DNA from: Demequina muriae
GTDB lineage: Bacteria; Actinomycetota; Actinomycetes; Actinomycetales; Demequinaceae
Reading direction: 5' to 3'
Assembly: GCF_030418295.1 (NCBI RefSeq)
Contig: NZ_JAUHQA010000001.1
Span: 496,001 to 560,000 of the forward strand
Length of the DNA: 64,000 nt
Made by a program: the position numbers and the translations under genes. Within the stretch, counting starts at the first letter, position 1. Each line of letters begins with the position of its first letter. Shown here piece after piece: positions 16,399 through 26,052 of this stretch. The notes beneath the pieces were generated by a model, which worked only from the letters and a program-made list of their open reading frames with translations, was not told the DNA's origin and searched no databases.

Positions 16399-18984
16399 GT
16401 GGCTGCCCTGTTCGCGCGGACGCCCCGCGACGCCTCGGGGCCGGGGGAAGACGATGCCGCGTCACTTCGCGCGATGCCCTCCCCCCACTCGCGGCCGACC
16501 GACGACGTGCTGACCGCTCTCGACGTGGACGCCGGCGTGGGTCTCACCGAGGAGGAGGCGCGCCGACGCCGCGAGCGCATCGGCCGCAACGAGATCGCCG
16601 ACGACGGCGGCACCCCGTGGTGGGTGCTGCTCTGGAGGCAGATCGCCCAGGCCGTCATCGTGCTGCTGCTCGGCGCCGCCGTCGTGGGCCTGTTCGTCGG
16701 CGAGGTGGTGGAGGCGATCGCGATCCTCATCGCGCTGATCGTCAACGTCGCGGTCGGATTTGGCACCGAGTTCAAGGCCGCCAAGTCCATGGAGGCCCTC
16801 AAGAACCTGCTGCGCACCGTCGCCGAGGTCGAGCGGGACGATAGGCGCGAGGAGGTCGACGCCGCAGACCTGGTTCCCGGCGACATCGTGGGAATCGAGT
16901 CCGGCGAGCAGGTGCCCGCCGACCTGCGCATCATCGACGCCGAGGGGCTGCAGATCGACGAGGCCGGACTCACAGGCGAATCCGCATCCGTCACCAAGGA
17001 CCCCTCGCCCGTCGACTCGAGCACCCCGCTCGCCGAGCGCACGTGCATGGCCTACATGGGCACCACCGTGCTCGCGGGCCGCGGGCGCGGCGTGGTGGTC
17101 GCCACCGGAGCGCGCACCGAGATGGGTCGCATCGCGGAGCTCACCTCGTCGGCCGAGCAGACCCAGGCGCCGCTCCAGGCGGGGCTCAACCACCTGTCGA
17201 GCCGGCTGGCGATCGGCGTGGTCATCGGCTCCATCGTGCTGTTCCTCCTCGGGTGGTGGCGCGGCAACGACGTCACGGAGATGGTCGAGATCGCGGTGGC
17301 GCTCGCCATCGCCGTGGTTCCGGAAGGACTGCCGGCCGTCGCGACGCTCACCATGGCGGTGGGCATGCGCCGCATGGCTCAAGGCAACGCCCTGGTGCGC
17401 AGGCTGCCGGCGGTGGAGACGCTCGGCTCCACCACGGTGGTGTGCACCGACAAGACGGGAACGCTCACCCGCAACGAGATGACCGTCGTCGAGACGCATG
17501 TCGCGGAAGGCGCCGAGGACGACCACCTGTGGCACGCATCGGCCCTGTGCAATGACGCGGACATCGATCAGGAGGGCGATCCGGTGGGCGACCCCACCGA
17601 GGTGGCGCTGCTCGAGGCCGCAGGCAAGGCGGGACTCGACTGGAGGGGCCTGCGGGAGGCCTCCGCGAGGGACGACGAGGTCCCTTTCGATTCAGCGAGC
17701 AAGCGCATGGCGGTGGTGGTCGACGGGATCGTTCACGCGAAGGGCGCACCCGAGGTCATCCTTCACCCCGCGCGCGATCAGGCCCTTGCTCACGCGGCCC
17801 AGACGTGGGCGACCCAGGGTCTGCGCACCTTGGCCTTCGCCCGTGGTGAGGCGTCAGGCGACGGGGACGAGCTGTTCGAAGGCCTGCGGGCCGTAGGCGT
17901 GGTCGGGATGCACGACCCGCCGCGCACCCAGGCCAGCGCCGCCGTCGAGGCGCTGCACGGCGCCGGGGTGCGCGTGGTGATGATCACCGGCGACCGTCCG
18001 GACACCGCGACCGCGATCGGCCGGCAGTTGGGCTTTCGCACCGAGCGCGCCCTCACCGGCGCCGAGCTCGCCGAGATGGACCCGGACGAGCTCAGCGCGC
18101 TCCTGCAGGGCGACGCGATCTTCGCGCGCGTTGCGCCCGAGCACAAGCTGCGGATCATCGAGGCGCTGCAGGCCCAGGGAGAGGTGGTGGCGGTCACGGG
18201 GGACGGCGTCAACGATGCCCCGGCGCTCCGTCAGGCCGACGTCGGGGTCGCGATGGGGTCGGGCACCGACGTCGCCAAGGACGCGGCCGACGTGGTGCTG
18301 CTCGACGACCAGTTCGGCACCATCGAGCTCGCAGTCCAGGAGGGGCGGCGGATCTTCACGAACATCCGTCGGTTCGGGCAGTACCTGTTCTCGTGGCACG
18401 TCGCCGAGGTCGCCGTCATCACCGTCGCCGTGCTCGCGGGGTGGCCCGCTCCCCTGGCCGGGCTGATGATCCTGTGGAACAACCTCGTCATCGACGTGGT
18501 GCCGTCGTTCGCGCTGGCGCTCGAGCCGAGTCGCACCGACGTCATGAAGGAGCCGCCACGGGACCCGCGCGAGCCGGTGATCTCCCGCGCGGTCCTGCGC
18601 CGCATCGCGCTCCACGGACTGCTGGTCGCGGCTACGGGGTTCGCCGCGTACGGGGCCGCGCACCTGTGGCTGGACCTCAGCAACGCGCAGGCTCAGAGCA
18701 TCACGTTCCTGACCATGTCCCTCGCGCAGACTCTCGCCGTCTACAACGCCCGCTCCGAGTCGGGGTCCGGGTTCCGGGGCGCGCGTCGGAACCGGTGGCT
18801 GTGGGCCGCGCTCGCGGTCGTGGGGACGCTGACGATGGCCGCGATGACGTTCCCGCCGCTGCGCGACGTCCTGGGCCTCGCCGCGATCCCTGGCGTGGCA
18901 TGGCTGGTCGCGCTGGTCCTGGCGCTGGTGCCGCTCGTGGCGGTCCAGACCACCCGGGCGGTGCGGTCAGCGCTCGCGCGCTGA
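16399..18984 (+). CDS. P2-type cation-transporting ATPase (Ca2+-type)
   Basis: An 861-aa P-type ATPase. The actuator-domain motif is GLTGESASV, the phosphorylation site is CTDKTGTLTRNE, and the hinge is TGDGVNDAPALRQADVGVAMG. Membrane segment 4 has VVPEGLPAVATLTMAVG and segment 6 has NNLVIDVVPSFALALEP, keeping the Asn and Asp ligands expected in Ca2+/Mn2+-type pumps. GTG 16399 (VAALFARTPRD), with GGAAGGA upstream, is preferred; an in-frame TTG at 16357 gives a longer form. It converges on the surface-protein gene with a gap of only 10 bases. Ion specificity is inferred. Confidence 0.88.
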   Translation: MAALFARTPRDASGPGEDDAASLRAMPSPHSRPTDDVLTALDVDAGVGLTEEEARRRRERIGRNEIADDGGTPWWVLLWRQIAQAVIVLLLGAAVVGLFVGEVVEAIAILIALIVNVAVGFGTEFKAAKSMEALKNLLRTVAEVERDDRREEVDAADLVPGDIVGIESGEQVPADLRIIDAEGLQIDEAGLTGESASVTKDPSPVDSSTPLAERTCMAYMGTTVLAGRGRGVVVATGARTEMGRIAELTSSAEQTQAPLQAGLNHLSSRLAIGVVIGSIVLFLLGWWRGNDVTEMVEIAVALAIAVVPEGLPAVATLTMAVGMRRMAQGNALVRRLPAVETLGSTTVVCTDKTGTLTRNEMTVVETHVAEGAEDDHLWHASALCNDADIDQEGDPVGDPTEVALLEAAGKAGLDWRGLREASARDDEVPFDSASKRMAVVVDGIVHAKGAPEVILHPARDQALAHAAQTWATQGLRTLAFARGEASGDGDELFEGLRAVGVVGMHDPPRTQASAAVEALHGAGVRVVMITGDRPDTATAIGRQLGFRTERALTGAELAEMDPDELSALLQGDAIFARVAPEHKLRIIEALQAQGEVVAVTGDGVNDAPALRQADVGVAMGSGTDVAKDAADVVLLDDQFGTIELAVQEGRRIFTNIRRFGQYLFSWHVAEVAVITVAVLAGWPAPLAGLMILWNNLVIDVVPSFALALEPSRTDVMKEPPRDPREPVISRAVLRRIALHGLLVAATGFAAYGAAHLWLDLSNAQAQSITFLTMSLAQTLAVYNARSESGSGFRGARRNRWLWAALAVVGTLTMAAMTFPPLRDVLGLAAIPGVAWLVALVLALVPLVAVQTTRAVRSALAR

Positions 18985-18994
18985 CCGCTGGCCG

Positions 18995-20539
18995 TCAGAC
19001 GCGGCGGCGTGCCGCAGCAGTCACGAGGCCCGTTCCGAGCAGGAGCAGAGCCGATGCGGCCGCGGCCTGAGCGGCGTGCTCGGGGCGCATTCCGGTGTCC
19101 GCGAGCACTTCCTCGGGTCCGTTGTCGTCGGCGGTCTCCACGACCGGTGCGGCGATGACCTCGACCGTGACCGATGCGGTCACGCCGGTCTCGAGGTGCG
19201 TCGCGGTGATCACGTGCGGCGAGGCGGTGGGGAAGGACACGGTGTGGCCGTCCACCACGTCGCTCTCGACGTCCGAACTGAGCACTGCCTCGTCCTCGGT
19301 GAGCACGACGGGGTTGCCGAACTCATCGGCCCCCGTCACAACGAAGTCGAGCGAGCCGCCCTCGTCGACGGTGGTCTCCCCCGCCGCGATGTCGATCTCG
19401 ACGACCGGTCCTGCCGTCACCGTGATGACGAGATCCAGCGTGGCGGGCTCGCCCACGCCGTTGTCGGCAGCGAGCGTCACGGCGAAGTCTCCGACAGCGC
19501 CGGTGGACGCCCCCGTGATCTCGCCGGTGGCGCCGTCGAGAGCCATGCCGTCGGGCAGGTCGCCTGCGGCCAGCGTCACCTCGGTCGCGGCTGGGAAGCC
19601 CGCGTCGAACGACGGCGTGTAGGTGAAGTCCACACCGGCACGTGCCTGAGCGGTCGCGTCGCCGCTGAGCGTCGCGGACTCCGTCACACGGACCTTGTAC
19701 TCCACGGGCACCGAGTCGCCCTCCTCGTTCGTCGCGATCGCGGTGAAGGCGAAGTCGCCACGCTCGGTCGGGGTGCCGGAGATCTCTCCGGTCGTCTGGT
19801 TCAGCTCCACGCCAGCGGGCAGCGCGCCTTCGGTGATGGCGAACGAGTCAGCGGCCGGGCTGAGTGGCTCGAGCGGGATCGAGGCCGAGCTCGCCTCGCC
19901 GAGGAGCATGTCGTCGAACAAGGCGTCGGCGAGGACAGGTGCCGGCGCGATCTCAAGGTCGAGGGTCGCACTGTAGTAGCACAGCGGATCCCCACCCGTG
20001 GTGTCCTGAACCCTGAGGGTCCAGGTGCCCAGCGTGCTGTCGCCGTCGAAGGTGGACAGCGGCTGCGCGGGGCGGAACGTTCCGGACTCCGGCACTCCGG
20101 CGTTGGTGCTGCCGACCATGGTGGCAGCGCTGTCGTCAAGAACGATCACGACGCGACCCGGCGAGCTCGAGTAGTCGGGATACTGGCCGGTCCCGGTCTC
20201 CACGCCGTCCCATGGCCTCACCAGGCTGATGCCAGTCCCGCCCGGAGACGTGAGACCGATGGAGATCTCGTTCGAGAAGGCGCTTCCGGTTGCCGGCGCT
20301 GAGCACTGGCCGTCGGTCTTGTGGAAGTCGAGGGTGACCACCACGTTCTCGACCCGCCCAGCCGTGGTGACGTCGAACGTGCGCCACGCGGTATCCGAGT
20401 CGATCTGGAGCGGCGAGCCCGTGAGGTCGTCGGTGATCGACTCCGACGCCGCGTGCGCGGCAGGCGCGAGAGCGACCAGAGCGAGGGCGGCGAGGCCGGC
20501 GGTGAGCAGGGACGAGAGTGCGCGGGGAGTGGAGGTCAC
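18995..20539 (-). CDS. Sortase-anchored surface protein with P/Homo-B-like and Ig-like domains
   Basis: A 514-aa exported protein. The signal peptide is LSSLLTAGLAALALVALAPAAHA. A region resembling the P/Homo-B domain of proprotein convertases follows (GRVENVVVTLDF to STLGTWTLRVQDTTGG), but there is no protease domain. Two putative-Ig (He_PIG) modules follow (ALPAGVELNQTTGEISGTP and DLPDGMALDGATGEITGAS), then a third Ig-like region. The C-terminus has LADTG, a hydrophobic helix and RRRV, the LAxTG signal of actinobacterial class E sortases. The GTG start at 20539 is preceded by TATAGT six bases upstream, so the mRNA is probably leaderless. Confidence 0.85.
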   Translation of the reverse strand: MTSTPRALSSLLTAGLAALALVALAPAAHAASESITDDLTGSPLQIDSDTAWRTFDVTTAGRVENVVVTLDFHKTDGQCSAPATGSAFSNEISIGLTSPGGTGISLVRPWDGVETGTGQYPDYSSSPGRVVIVLDDSAATMVGSTNAGVPESGTFRPAQPLSTFDGDSTLGTWTLRVQDTTGGDPLCYYSATLDLEIAPAPVLADALFDDMLLGEASSASIPLEPLSPAADSFAITEGALPAGVELNQTTGEISGTPTERGDFAFTAIATNEEGDSVPVEYKVRVTESATLSGDATAQARAGVDFTYTPSFDAGFPAATEVTLAAGDLPDGMALDGATGEITGASTGAVGDFAVTLAADNGVGEPATLDLVITVTAGPVVEIDIAAGETTVDEGGSLDFVVTGADEFGNPVVLTEDEAVLSSDVESDVVDGHTVSFPTASPHVITATHLETGVTASVTVEVIAAPVVETADDNGPEEVLADTGMRPEHAAQAAAASALLLLGTGLVTAAARRRV

Positions 20540-20646
20540 GGGGCGACTATAGCGGACGGAATCCTCCGATTCGCCATGTGCCAGGGATGACCGTGACATT
20601 GGACCGAAGTGTCCGGTATATCCCCGCGCTCGCCGGGGGTTCCGGA

Positions 20647-23346
20647 CTACATCCGTCTCACTCCCCGGCGTCGCCAGAGCGCCTTCTCCGCTTCGACGGC
20701 GAGGAACTTGGCGATGGCCAGGCCGATGATCACAGCCCAGGAGGCCCACCCGAGCGCCTCGCTGGCGAAGACCTTCTGCAGAGGCGGCGCGTAGGTGAAC
20801 GCCACCTGCAGTGCGATGAGGACACCGGTCACGACCAGGGCGACGCGGTTGCCCGTGAAGGCCCGGCGATTGAGAGCAGACGCGGTGAAATGCCGGACGT
20901 TGAACAGGTACAGGATCTCGGCGAACACGAGCACGTTGACCGCCGTGGTCCGCGCCACCTCGATCGAGCCGCCCCGCGAGAGCTCCCACTCGAACGCCGC
21001 CAACGTGATGAGAGCCATCACGAAGCTCACGTACGCGATCCGGATGCCGAGCGGCCGAGTGATCAATGGCTCCGTGGGGGCGCGCGGCGACTGCCGCATC
21101 ACTCCGGGCTCGGGAGGCTCGAAGGCCAGCGCCAGCGCGAGGGTCACTGCGGTGACCATGTTGACCCACAGGATCTGCCCGACGGTGACGGGCATGGTCC
21201 GCGCGAGGAGCAGCGCCACCAGGATCAACCCGGCCTCGCCGCCGTTCGTGGGCAGGATGAACAGGAGTGACTTCTTGATGTTGTCGAAGACCACGCGTCC
21301 CTGCTTGACCGCGCTCGCGATGGTGGCGAAGTTGTCGTCAGTCAGGACCAGATCGGAGGCCTCTCGCGCAGCGTCCGTGCCGCGGTGCCCCATCGCCACA
21401 CCGATGTCCGCCGCCTTGAGCGCTGGGGCGTCGTTGACGCCGTCACCGGTCATCGCGACGTAGTGGCCGCGCGCCTGGAGGGCGGCCATCAGCCGCATCT
21501 TGTGCTCAGGGCTCGCGCGTCCGATCACGTCGTTCTCGTCGACGGCGGCCCGCAGCGATTCGTCGTCCATCGCCTCGATGGCGTCCCCCGTGAGCACTCC
21601 CTCGGACTGCAGGCCGAGCTCCCGGCCGATCGCTTCAGCGGTGGCCCCATGGTCTCCGGTGATCATCTTGACGGTGATGCCCGCTGCCTGGCATTCGGCG
21701 ACCGCCGCGACCGCCTCGGGACGGGGTGGGTCCAGGAGGCCGACCATCCCGATCAGATCAAATCTCGGCAGGTGCTCGAGGTCGAGGGAGTCGGTCTCGG
21801 GCCCCACCTCGGCCGTGGCCAAGGCCAGCACCCGCTCACCCTCAGCGGCAGCGCGGACGATGCGATCGTGCCACTCGTCGTTCCCCGCCAGGCCGCACAT
21901 GGCGAGCACGCGCTCCGGCGCGCCCTTCAGCACCATGAAGGAGTGCCCTCGGTGGTCGTGATGAAGCGTGGCCATGAACCGGTTCTCTGACTCGAAGGGC
22001 ACGTGGTCCACGCGGGGGAAGTCAGCAGCCACCTCGTGCCGTTCCAGGCCCGCCTTCATCGCCAACGTCACGAGCGCGCCCTCGGTCGGGTCGCCGACCA
22101 CGCTCCACGAATCGTCGTCACCGTGGTGAAGCACCGCGTCGTTGCACAGCAGCCCGGCGGTGGCCAGGCGCAGCAGCACCGGGCACTCCGACGGGTCCAC
22201 GGCGCCGTGCGCATCGGCGAGTCCGCCGTCGGGCGCATAGCCGACGCCGCTGCACGTGAGCTCGCTCTCGGGAAGCAGGACGCGCACCACGGTCATTTCA
22301 TTGCGGGTGAGCGTGCCCGTCTTGTCCGAGCAGATCACGGTGACCGAGCCGAGCGTCTCCACGGCGGGGAGTCGTCGCACGATGGCGCGCTCGCCCGCCA
22401 TGGCACGGGTCCCGATCGCCAGCACAATCGTGATGATCGCCGGCAGGCCCTCGGGGATGGCGGCGACCCCCAGTCCGACGACGACGAGGAAGGCCTCGAG
22501 GACGCTGTGACCGCCCACCCCCCATGCGAAGGCGAACGCCAGTGCTCCGACGATCAGGATGAACCCGGTGATCTGGCGGGCGAACTGGTCGATCCGCGTG
22601 GTCAACGGCGTCGCCAGCGATGTGGTCTCGCTGACCATCGCTCCGATCTGCCCCACCTCGGTTCCGGCACCGGTCGCGATCACGACGCCGCGGGCCTGCC
22701 CGTGGACGACGAGCGTGCCCGAGTAGGCCATGCAGGTACGGTCGCCGATGCTCGCGTCGACCGGGGCGGGACCGATGTCCTTCTCCACGGGCATCGACTC
22801 TCCGGTCAGAGCGGACTCGTCCACGCGGAGGCCGTGCTCGCGTAGCAGGCGGAGATCCACGGCCACACGGTCGCCGGCCTCCAGCAGCACGATGTCGCCG
22901 GGGACGAGCTCCCCGGACTCGACTCGGTGGCGGCTTCCTTCCCGCACCACCGTGGCATGGCTGGCGAGCATGGCCCGCACGGCGTCGAGGGCATTCTCGG
23001 CCTTGCCCTCCTGGACGTATCCGATGATCGCGTTGATCACGACCACACCGAAGATCACTGCGGAGTCGAGGTGGTGCTGCAGCACGCCCGTGACCGTGCC
23101 GGCGACCAGGAGCACCAGTATCAGCGGGTTGTTGAACTGCGCGATCGCGCGGACGAATGGGCCACGCCGGCGCGCCTCCGGGATCGTGTTGGGGCCGTAC
23201 TGCTCCAGGCGCCGACGAGACTCGTCGAACTCGAGGCCAGCCGTGGCATCGGTCTGCCACGCCTCCAGCGCCTGATCCGCGGTCCGGGCGTGCCATGCGA
23301 CGGCAGGCATCTCTGTCGACGATGCGGGAGCGGCGGTGCTCGGCAT
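20647..23346 (-). CDS. P-type cation-transporting ATPase (CtpF-like)
   Basis: An 899-aa P-type ATPase with ALTGESMPVEKD, the phosphorylation site CSDKTGTLTRNE and TGDGVNDAPALKAADIGVAMG. Membrane segment 4 reads AAIPEGLPAIITIVLAIG; segment 6 reads NMVTAVTLALALAFEP, lacking the Asp of classic Ca2+ pumps, as in mycobacterial CtpF-type pumps. The N-terminal cation-ATPase domain has WHARTADQALEAWQTD. It differs from the pump at 16399 and the two are not recent duplicates. ATG 23346 has AAGGGG upstream; the substrate is uncertain. Confidence 0.88.
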   Translation of the reverse strand: MPSTAAPASSTEMPAVAWHARTADQALEAWQTDATAGLEFDESRRRLEQYGPNTIPEARRRGPFVRAIAQFNNPLILVLLVAGTVTGVLQHHLDSAVIFGVVVINAIIGYVQEGKAENALDAVRAMLASHATVVREGSRHRVESGELVPGDIVLLEAGDRVAVDLRLLREHGLRVDESALTGESMPVEKDIGPAPVDASIGDRTCMAYSGTLVVHGQARGVVIATGAGTEVGQIGAMVSETTSLATPLTTRIDQFARQITGFILIVGALAFAFAWGVGGHSVLEAFLVVVGLGVAAIPEGLPAIITIVLAIGTRAMAGERAIVRRLPAVETLGSVTVICSDKTGTLTRNEMTVVRVLLPESELTCSGVGYAPDGGLADAHGAVDPSECPVLLRLATAGLLCNDAVLHHGDDDSWSVVGDPTEGALVTLAMKAGLERHEVAADFPRVDHVPFESENRFMATLHHDHRGHSFMVLKGAPERVLAMCGLAGNDEWHDRIVRAAAEGERVLALATAEVGPETDSLDLEHLPRFDLIGMVGLLDPPRPEAVAAVAECQAAGITVKMITGDHGATAEAIGRELGLQSEGVLTGDAIEAMDDESLRAAVDENDVIGRASPEHKMRLMAALQARGHYVAMTGDGVNDAPALKAADIGVAMGHRGTDAAREASDLVLTDDNFATIASAVKQGRVVFDNIKKSLLFILPTNGGEAGLILVALLLARTMPVTVGQILWVNMVTAVTLALALAFEPPEPGVMRQSPRAPTEPLITRPLGIRIAYVSFVMALITLAAFEWELSRGGSIEVARTTAVNVLVFAEILYLFNVRHFTASALNRRAFTGNRVALVVTGVLIALQVAFTYAPPLQKVFASEALGWASWAVIIGLAIAKFLAVEAEKALWRRRGVRRM

Positions 23347-23485
23347 GGCTCAGACCCCTTCGATGCGCCTCGGCGCCGGGACCAGTGCGAACAGGGCTCG
23401 TCTCTCGATCGTACGGTGGCTCGCGAGACCACCACTAGGCACATGGGCCCATCCCAGTCATGGGCGGTGCGGAGGAGTGGCTCAT

Positions 23486-23788
23486 CGAGACGCGGTGCGG
23501 CTCGGGCTCGTGGAGGACCGCACCAGTGTCATGGCAGGCCGACTCATCAGGTGGCAGTGGCCGGACGGTGGGTGGTACTGCGACAAGGCCCCCCGAGCAG
23601 GGAGTGCGTCGTCCCAGGAGTCGCCGAATCCCGCACGTGACCTGTGGGGGTGCGGGCAAGCCCGTGGCTATCGGCCAGCCATGGATGCCGCCCAGAGGGT
23701 GGCCGACCTGGTGCTCGCTCGGAGGCTGCTGTGGCACGACGGCAACGGCACGCTGATCACACCGCACCGGGGCGAGGACGCGGGCTAG
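23486..23788 (+). pseudogene. Remnant of a prenyltransferase/squalene-cyclase-like repeat protein
   Basis: The frame ending at TAG 23786-23788 contains LIRWQWPDGGWYCDKAPRAG, SSQES, and MDAAQRVADLVLARRLLWHDGNG. This resembles the QWPDGGWNCDK / RRLL repeats of cyclase-like hypothetical proteins of actinobacteria as I remember them. Only about 100 residues remain; no good start lies upstream and the expected C-terminal YPxxWHYD part is absent. I read it as a decayed gene fragment filling the gap between the ATPase and the S4 gene. Homology is from memory and unverified. Confidence 0.45.
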
Positions 23789-23797
23789 CATGGCGGC

Positions 23798-24025
23798 ATG
23801 GCAGCCCCCGATCAAGTCCCCAACGTTCCCGTCGGAGGCGACGGCATCCGCCTGGGCCAGTTCCTGCAGCTCGCGGGGCTGGTCGACTCTGGCGGAGAGG
23901 CCAAGGAGGCGATCCGCTCCGGCACGGTTCGCGTGAACGATGAGGTCGATGACCGCCGCGGACACCAGCTCCAGGTGGGCGACGTCGTCAGGGTGGGTGG
24001 CCGCGCGGCCCGCGTCAGCGCGTAG
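23798..24025 (+). CDS. S4 RNA-binding domain protein (YaaA/RlbA-like)
   Basis: A 75-aa stand-alone S4 domain: IRLGQFLQLAGLVDSGGEAK, then EAIRSGTVRVNDEVDDRRGHQL and VGDVVRVG. Small proteins of this type bind structured RNA, such as rRNA; the exact target is unknown. The ATG at 23798 has no Shine-Dalgarno but TAGCAT six bases upstream, fitting a leaderless transcript. The distal attachment repeat begins 36 bases after its stop. Confidence 0.88.
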   Translation: MAAPDQVPNVPVGGDGIRLGQFLQLAGLVDSGGEAKEAIRSGTVRVNDEVDDRRGHQLQVGDVVRVGGRAARVSA

Positions 24026-24060
24026 CGATCGGGGCGCGCTACCTGCGCCGGCCATCCCAC

Positions 24061-24101
24061 ACGTCGGGGTGACAGGATTTGAACCTGCGACCCTCTGCTC
24101 C
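24061..24101 (+). repeat. Distal attachment-site copy (41-bp direct repeat of tRNA-Pro 3' end)
   Basis: Bases 24061-24101 are identical to 27531-27571, which are the 3' end of tRNA-Pro plus three flanking bases. Beyond 24101 the tRNA sequence is lost. This is the signature left when a tyrosine-integrase element inserts into a tRNA 3' end. Confidence 0.9.
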
Positions 24102-24265
24102 TGCCGAGGCACTTCATGGTGGATCTCAACAGGTCACGCTAGACCATTAACACTGTCATTTAGCAGGTGAGACGGTGATCGCCATGTTCACACCACATCA
24201 CTCTGGATCACAGCCGTTTCTGGTGGCATGTCCCCAACGCTGCACCGACTCGAAGGACCACGCGC

Positions 24266-24628
24266 TTAGTCGCAGTCGTCGCAGAGGCCCGTGGCCGGAA
24301 GCGTGTAGCCACACGTGGGGCACGCCTGGGCGGCGGGCCTCTCGCGCGTTGCCTTTCGACCACTAAGTTCACGCACGGCTCGATGGCGAGCCGTGAGCTG
24401 AGGCACCGCATCGGTCGGGACATCGGGCGCGAAGCGCCGGTAGCACGCGAGTCGGTCTTCAGCGGCGGCAACTTCGCGTTCGTGATCGTCGTCGATGCTG
24501 CTCACCCGTGTGTGGGTAATGTAGCCAGGTCCCACTCGCCCGTCATTTGCGCGAACGACCAGCGATGTGAGCGGCGGGAGGCCAGTCTGAGCGGTCTCCC
24601 GTTGAATCGGCCGCAGGAATGTCGGCAA
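24266..24628 (-). pseudogene. Zinc-ribbon hypothetical protein, probably 5'-truncated by an IS
   Basis: The minus-strand frame has 120 codons, with coding-like content: PPLTSLVVRANDGRVGPGYI, DDDHEREVAAAEDRLACYRRF and a C-terminal zinc ribbon (ACPTCGYTLPATGLCDDC). The only upstream initiator is TTG 24628, five bases from the edge of the IS element, and there is no ribosome site. The insertion has therefore probably removed the natural start. I do not recognise a function; similar Cys-tailed proteins occur on actinobacterial plasmids and prophages (general impression). Confidence 0.5.
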
Positions 24629-24633
24629 GAAGT

Positions 24634-25925
24634 TGGGACTGCCGAGGGTTGAGGTGATTCCTGACTCGCGGTAACGAGGGTCGCTGCTGGAAGGATGTTC
24701 CTCATGCCAGAAGCGTTTCCGAAGGAGTCCAGGGAGGACGTGCTCAGGGTTGCCCGCAACCGGGGACCGGACACGTCGGTCGAGCAGATCGCGAGAGATT
24801 TCGGGATCTCGTCAACGTGTCTGCAGCGGTGGATCAAGCAGGAGGCGGTTGATGAGGGCCGTGGGGTCGGCGTGAGCACTGATCAGTCTGCTGAGAGCAG
24901 TGAACTGCGTCGCCAGAACCGGTTGCTCGAGCAATAAGACGAGGTGCTTCGGCGCACGGCAGCGTATCTCTCGCAGGCCAACCTCAAGCTCAGTGGTTCC
25001 CCAAAATGATGTACCTGCTCGTCCGCGAGCGGGCCGCGCAGAGGGCGCCCGTGAGGGTGCCGGTCGCGGTGACGTGCCGGGTGCTGAAGATCGCCAAGCA
25101 GCCCTACTACCGGTGGCTCAAGGACCCTGTGTCGGACCGGGACTGGGTGGATGCTCACCTGGCCAACGCAGCGTTCGCCATCCATCACGACGACCCGGCG
25201 TTCGGATACCGGTTCATCGCTGACGAGCTCGCTGACGGTGGCTTCACGGCGTCGGAGCGCGGGGCGTGGCGGGGTGCTCTGAGCATGCCATCACGTCGAT
25301 CATCCAGCGCAAGCGTCGTGGGAAGACCGGCAGGGTCGGTCCACCGGTGCACGACGACCTCGTGCAGCGGGCGTTCAATTCGGACGAGCCTGATCGGTTG
25401 TGGCTGACGGAAATCACGGAACATTGGACCGGCACTGGCAAGTTCTATCTCTGTGCCGTCAACGACGTGTTCTCCAACCGGATCGTGGGCTACTCGATCG
25501 ACGCGCGCATGACGTCCGACCTTGCCGTCAACGCCCTCAGGACGGCGGTCCAGCGACGCCGCCCGGCCGGTCCTGTGACAGTGCGTTCGGACCGTGGGAG
25601 CCAGTATCGATCGCGCAAATACCAGCACGAACTCAACCGCCACGGCCTCGTCGGATCCATGGGCCGCGTCGGTGCCGCGGGCGACAGTGCCGCCATGGAA
25701 TCCTTCTTCGCACTACCGCAGAAGAACGTCCTGAACAGCCAGTCGTGGGCCACCCGCGAGCAACTGCGCACCGCGATGGTGACCTGGATCGAACGGACAT
25801 ATCACCGCCGTCGACGACAGCGCGCCCTAGACCGATTGGCGCCCATTGAGTTTGAGACCACCATGGCGCCATAGGTCGCCCACGCGGCCCAACCTACCGA
25901 GTCACCAAGACCCTCAGCAGTCCCA
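24634..25925 (+). mobile_element. Degenerate IS3-family insertion sequence
   Basis: The element is framed by imperfect 24-bp terminal inverted repeats: TGGGACTGCcGAGGGTtgaGGTGA at 24634-24657, and the complement of TGGGACTGCtGAGGGTcttGGTGA at 25902-25925 (20 of 24 match). They begin with TG and end with CA, as is typical for IS3. No target-site duplication is obvious. Inside are OrfA/OrfB-type transposase frames, both damaged. Confidence 0.8.
24704..25874 (+). pseudogene. IS3-family transposase (OrfA/OrfB), inactivated
   Basis: OrfA (24704-24937) has the helix-turn-helix VEQIARDFGISSTCLQRWIK and the leucine-zipper start LRRQNRLLEQ. It stops at TAA where relatives continue with E-x-EVLRR; the lost text (DEVLRRTAAYLSQANLKL) can still be read after the stop. 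OrfB starts near 25006 (VPVAVTCRVLKIAKQPYYRW), loses frame near 25270, and resumes with CSEHAITSIIQRKRRGK to end at 25874. In the DDE triad the first Asp is Glu (WLTEITEHW); the second (VRSDRGSQY) and the Glu (AAMESFF) remain. Three lesions make transposition unlikely. Confidence 0.85.
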
Positions 25926-26052
25926 ACCAAGAGAACCGCCATCGCGGGGTGCTCTTTACGTGCTGGCAGCAGGGCGGGTAGGTTCTGGCTAGCGGCTTTC
26001 AGTGGTCCGCGATCCGCGAGGAACACAACAACAACCTGGAGAGACGATCTTC

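Noticed and set aside
24626-25932. Target-site duplication for the IS3-type element
   Set aside because: Bases flanking the terminal repeats (aagt on the left, acca on the right) do not match over 3-5 bases.
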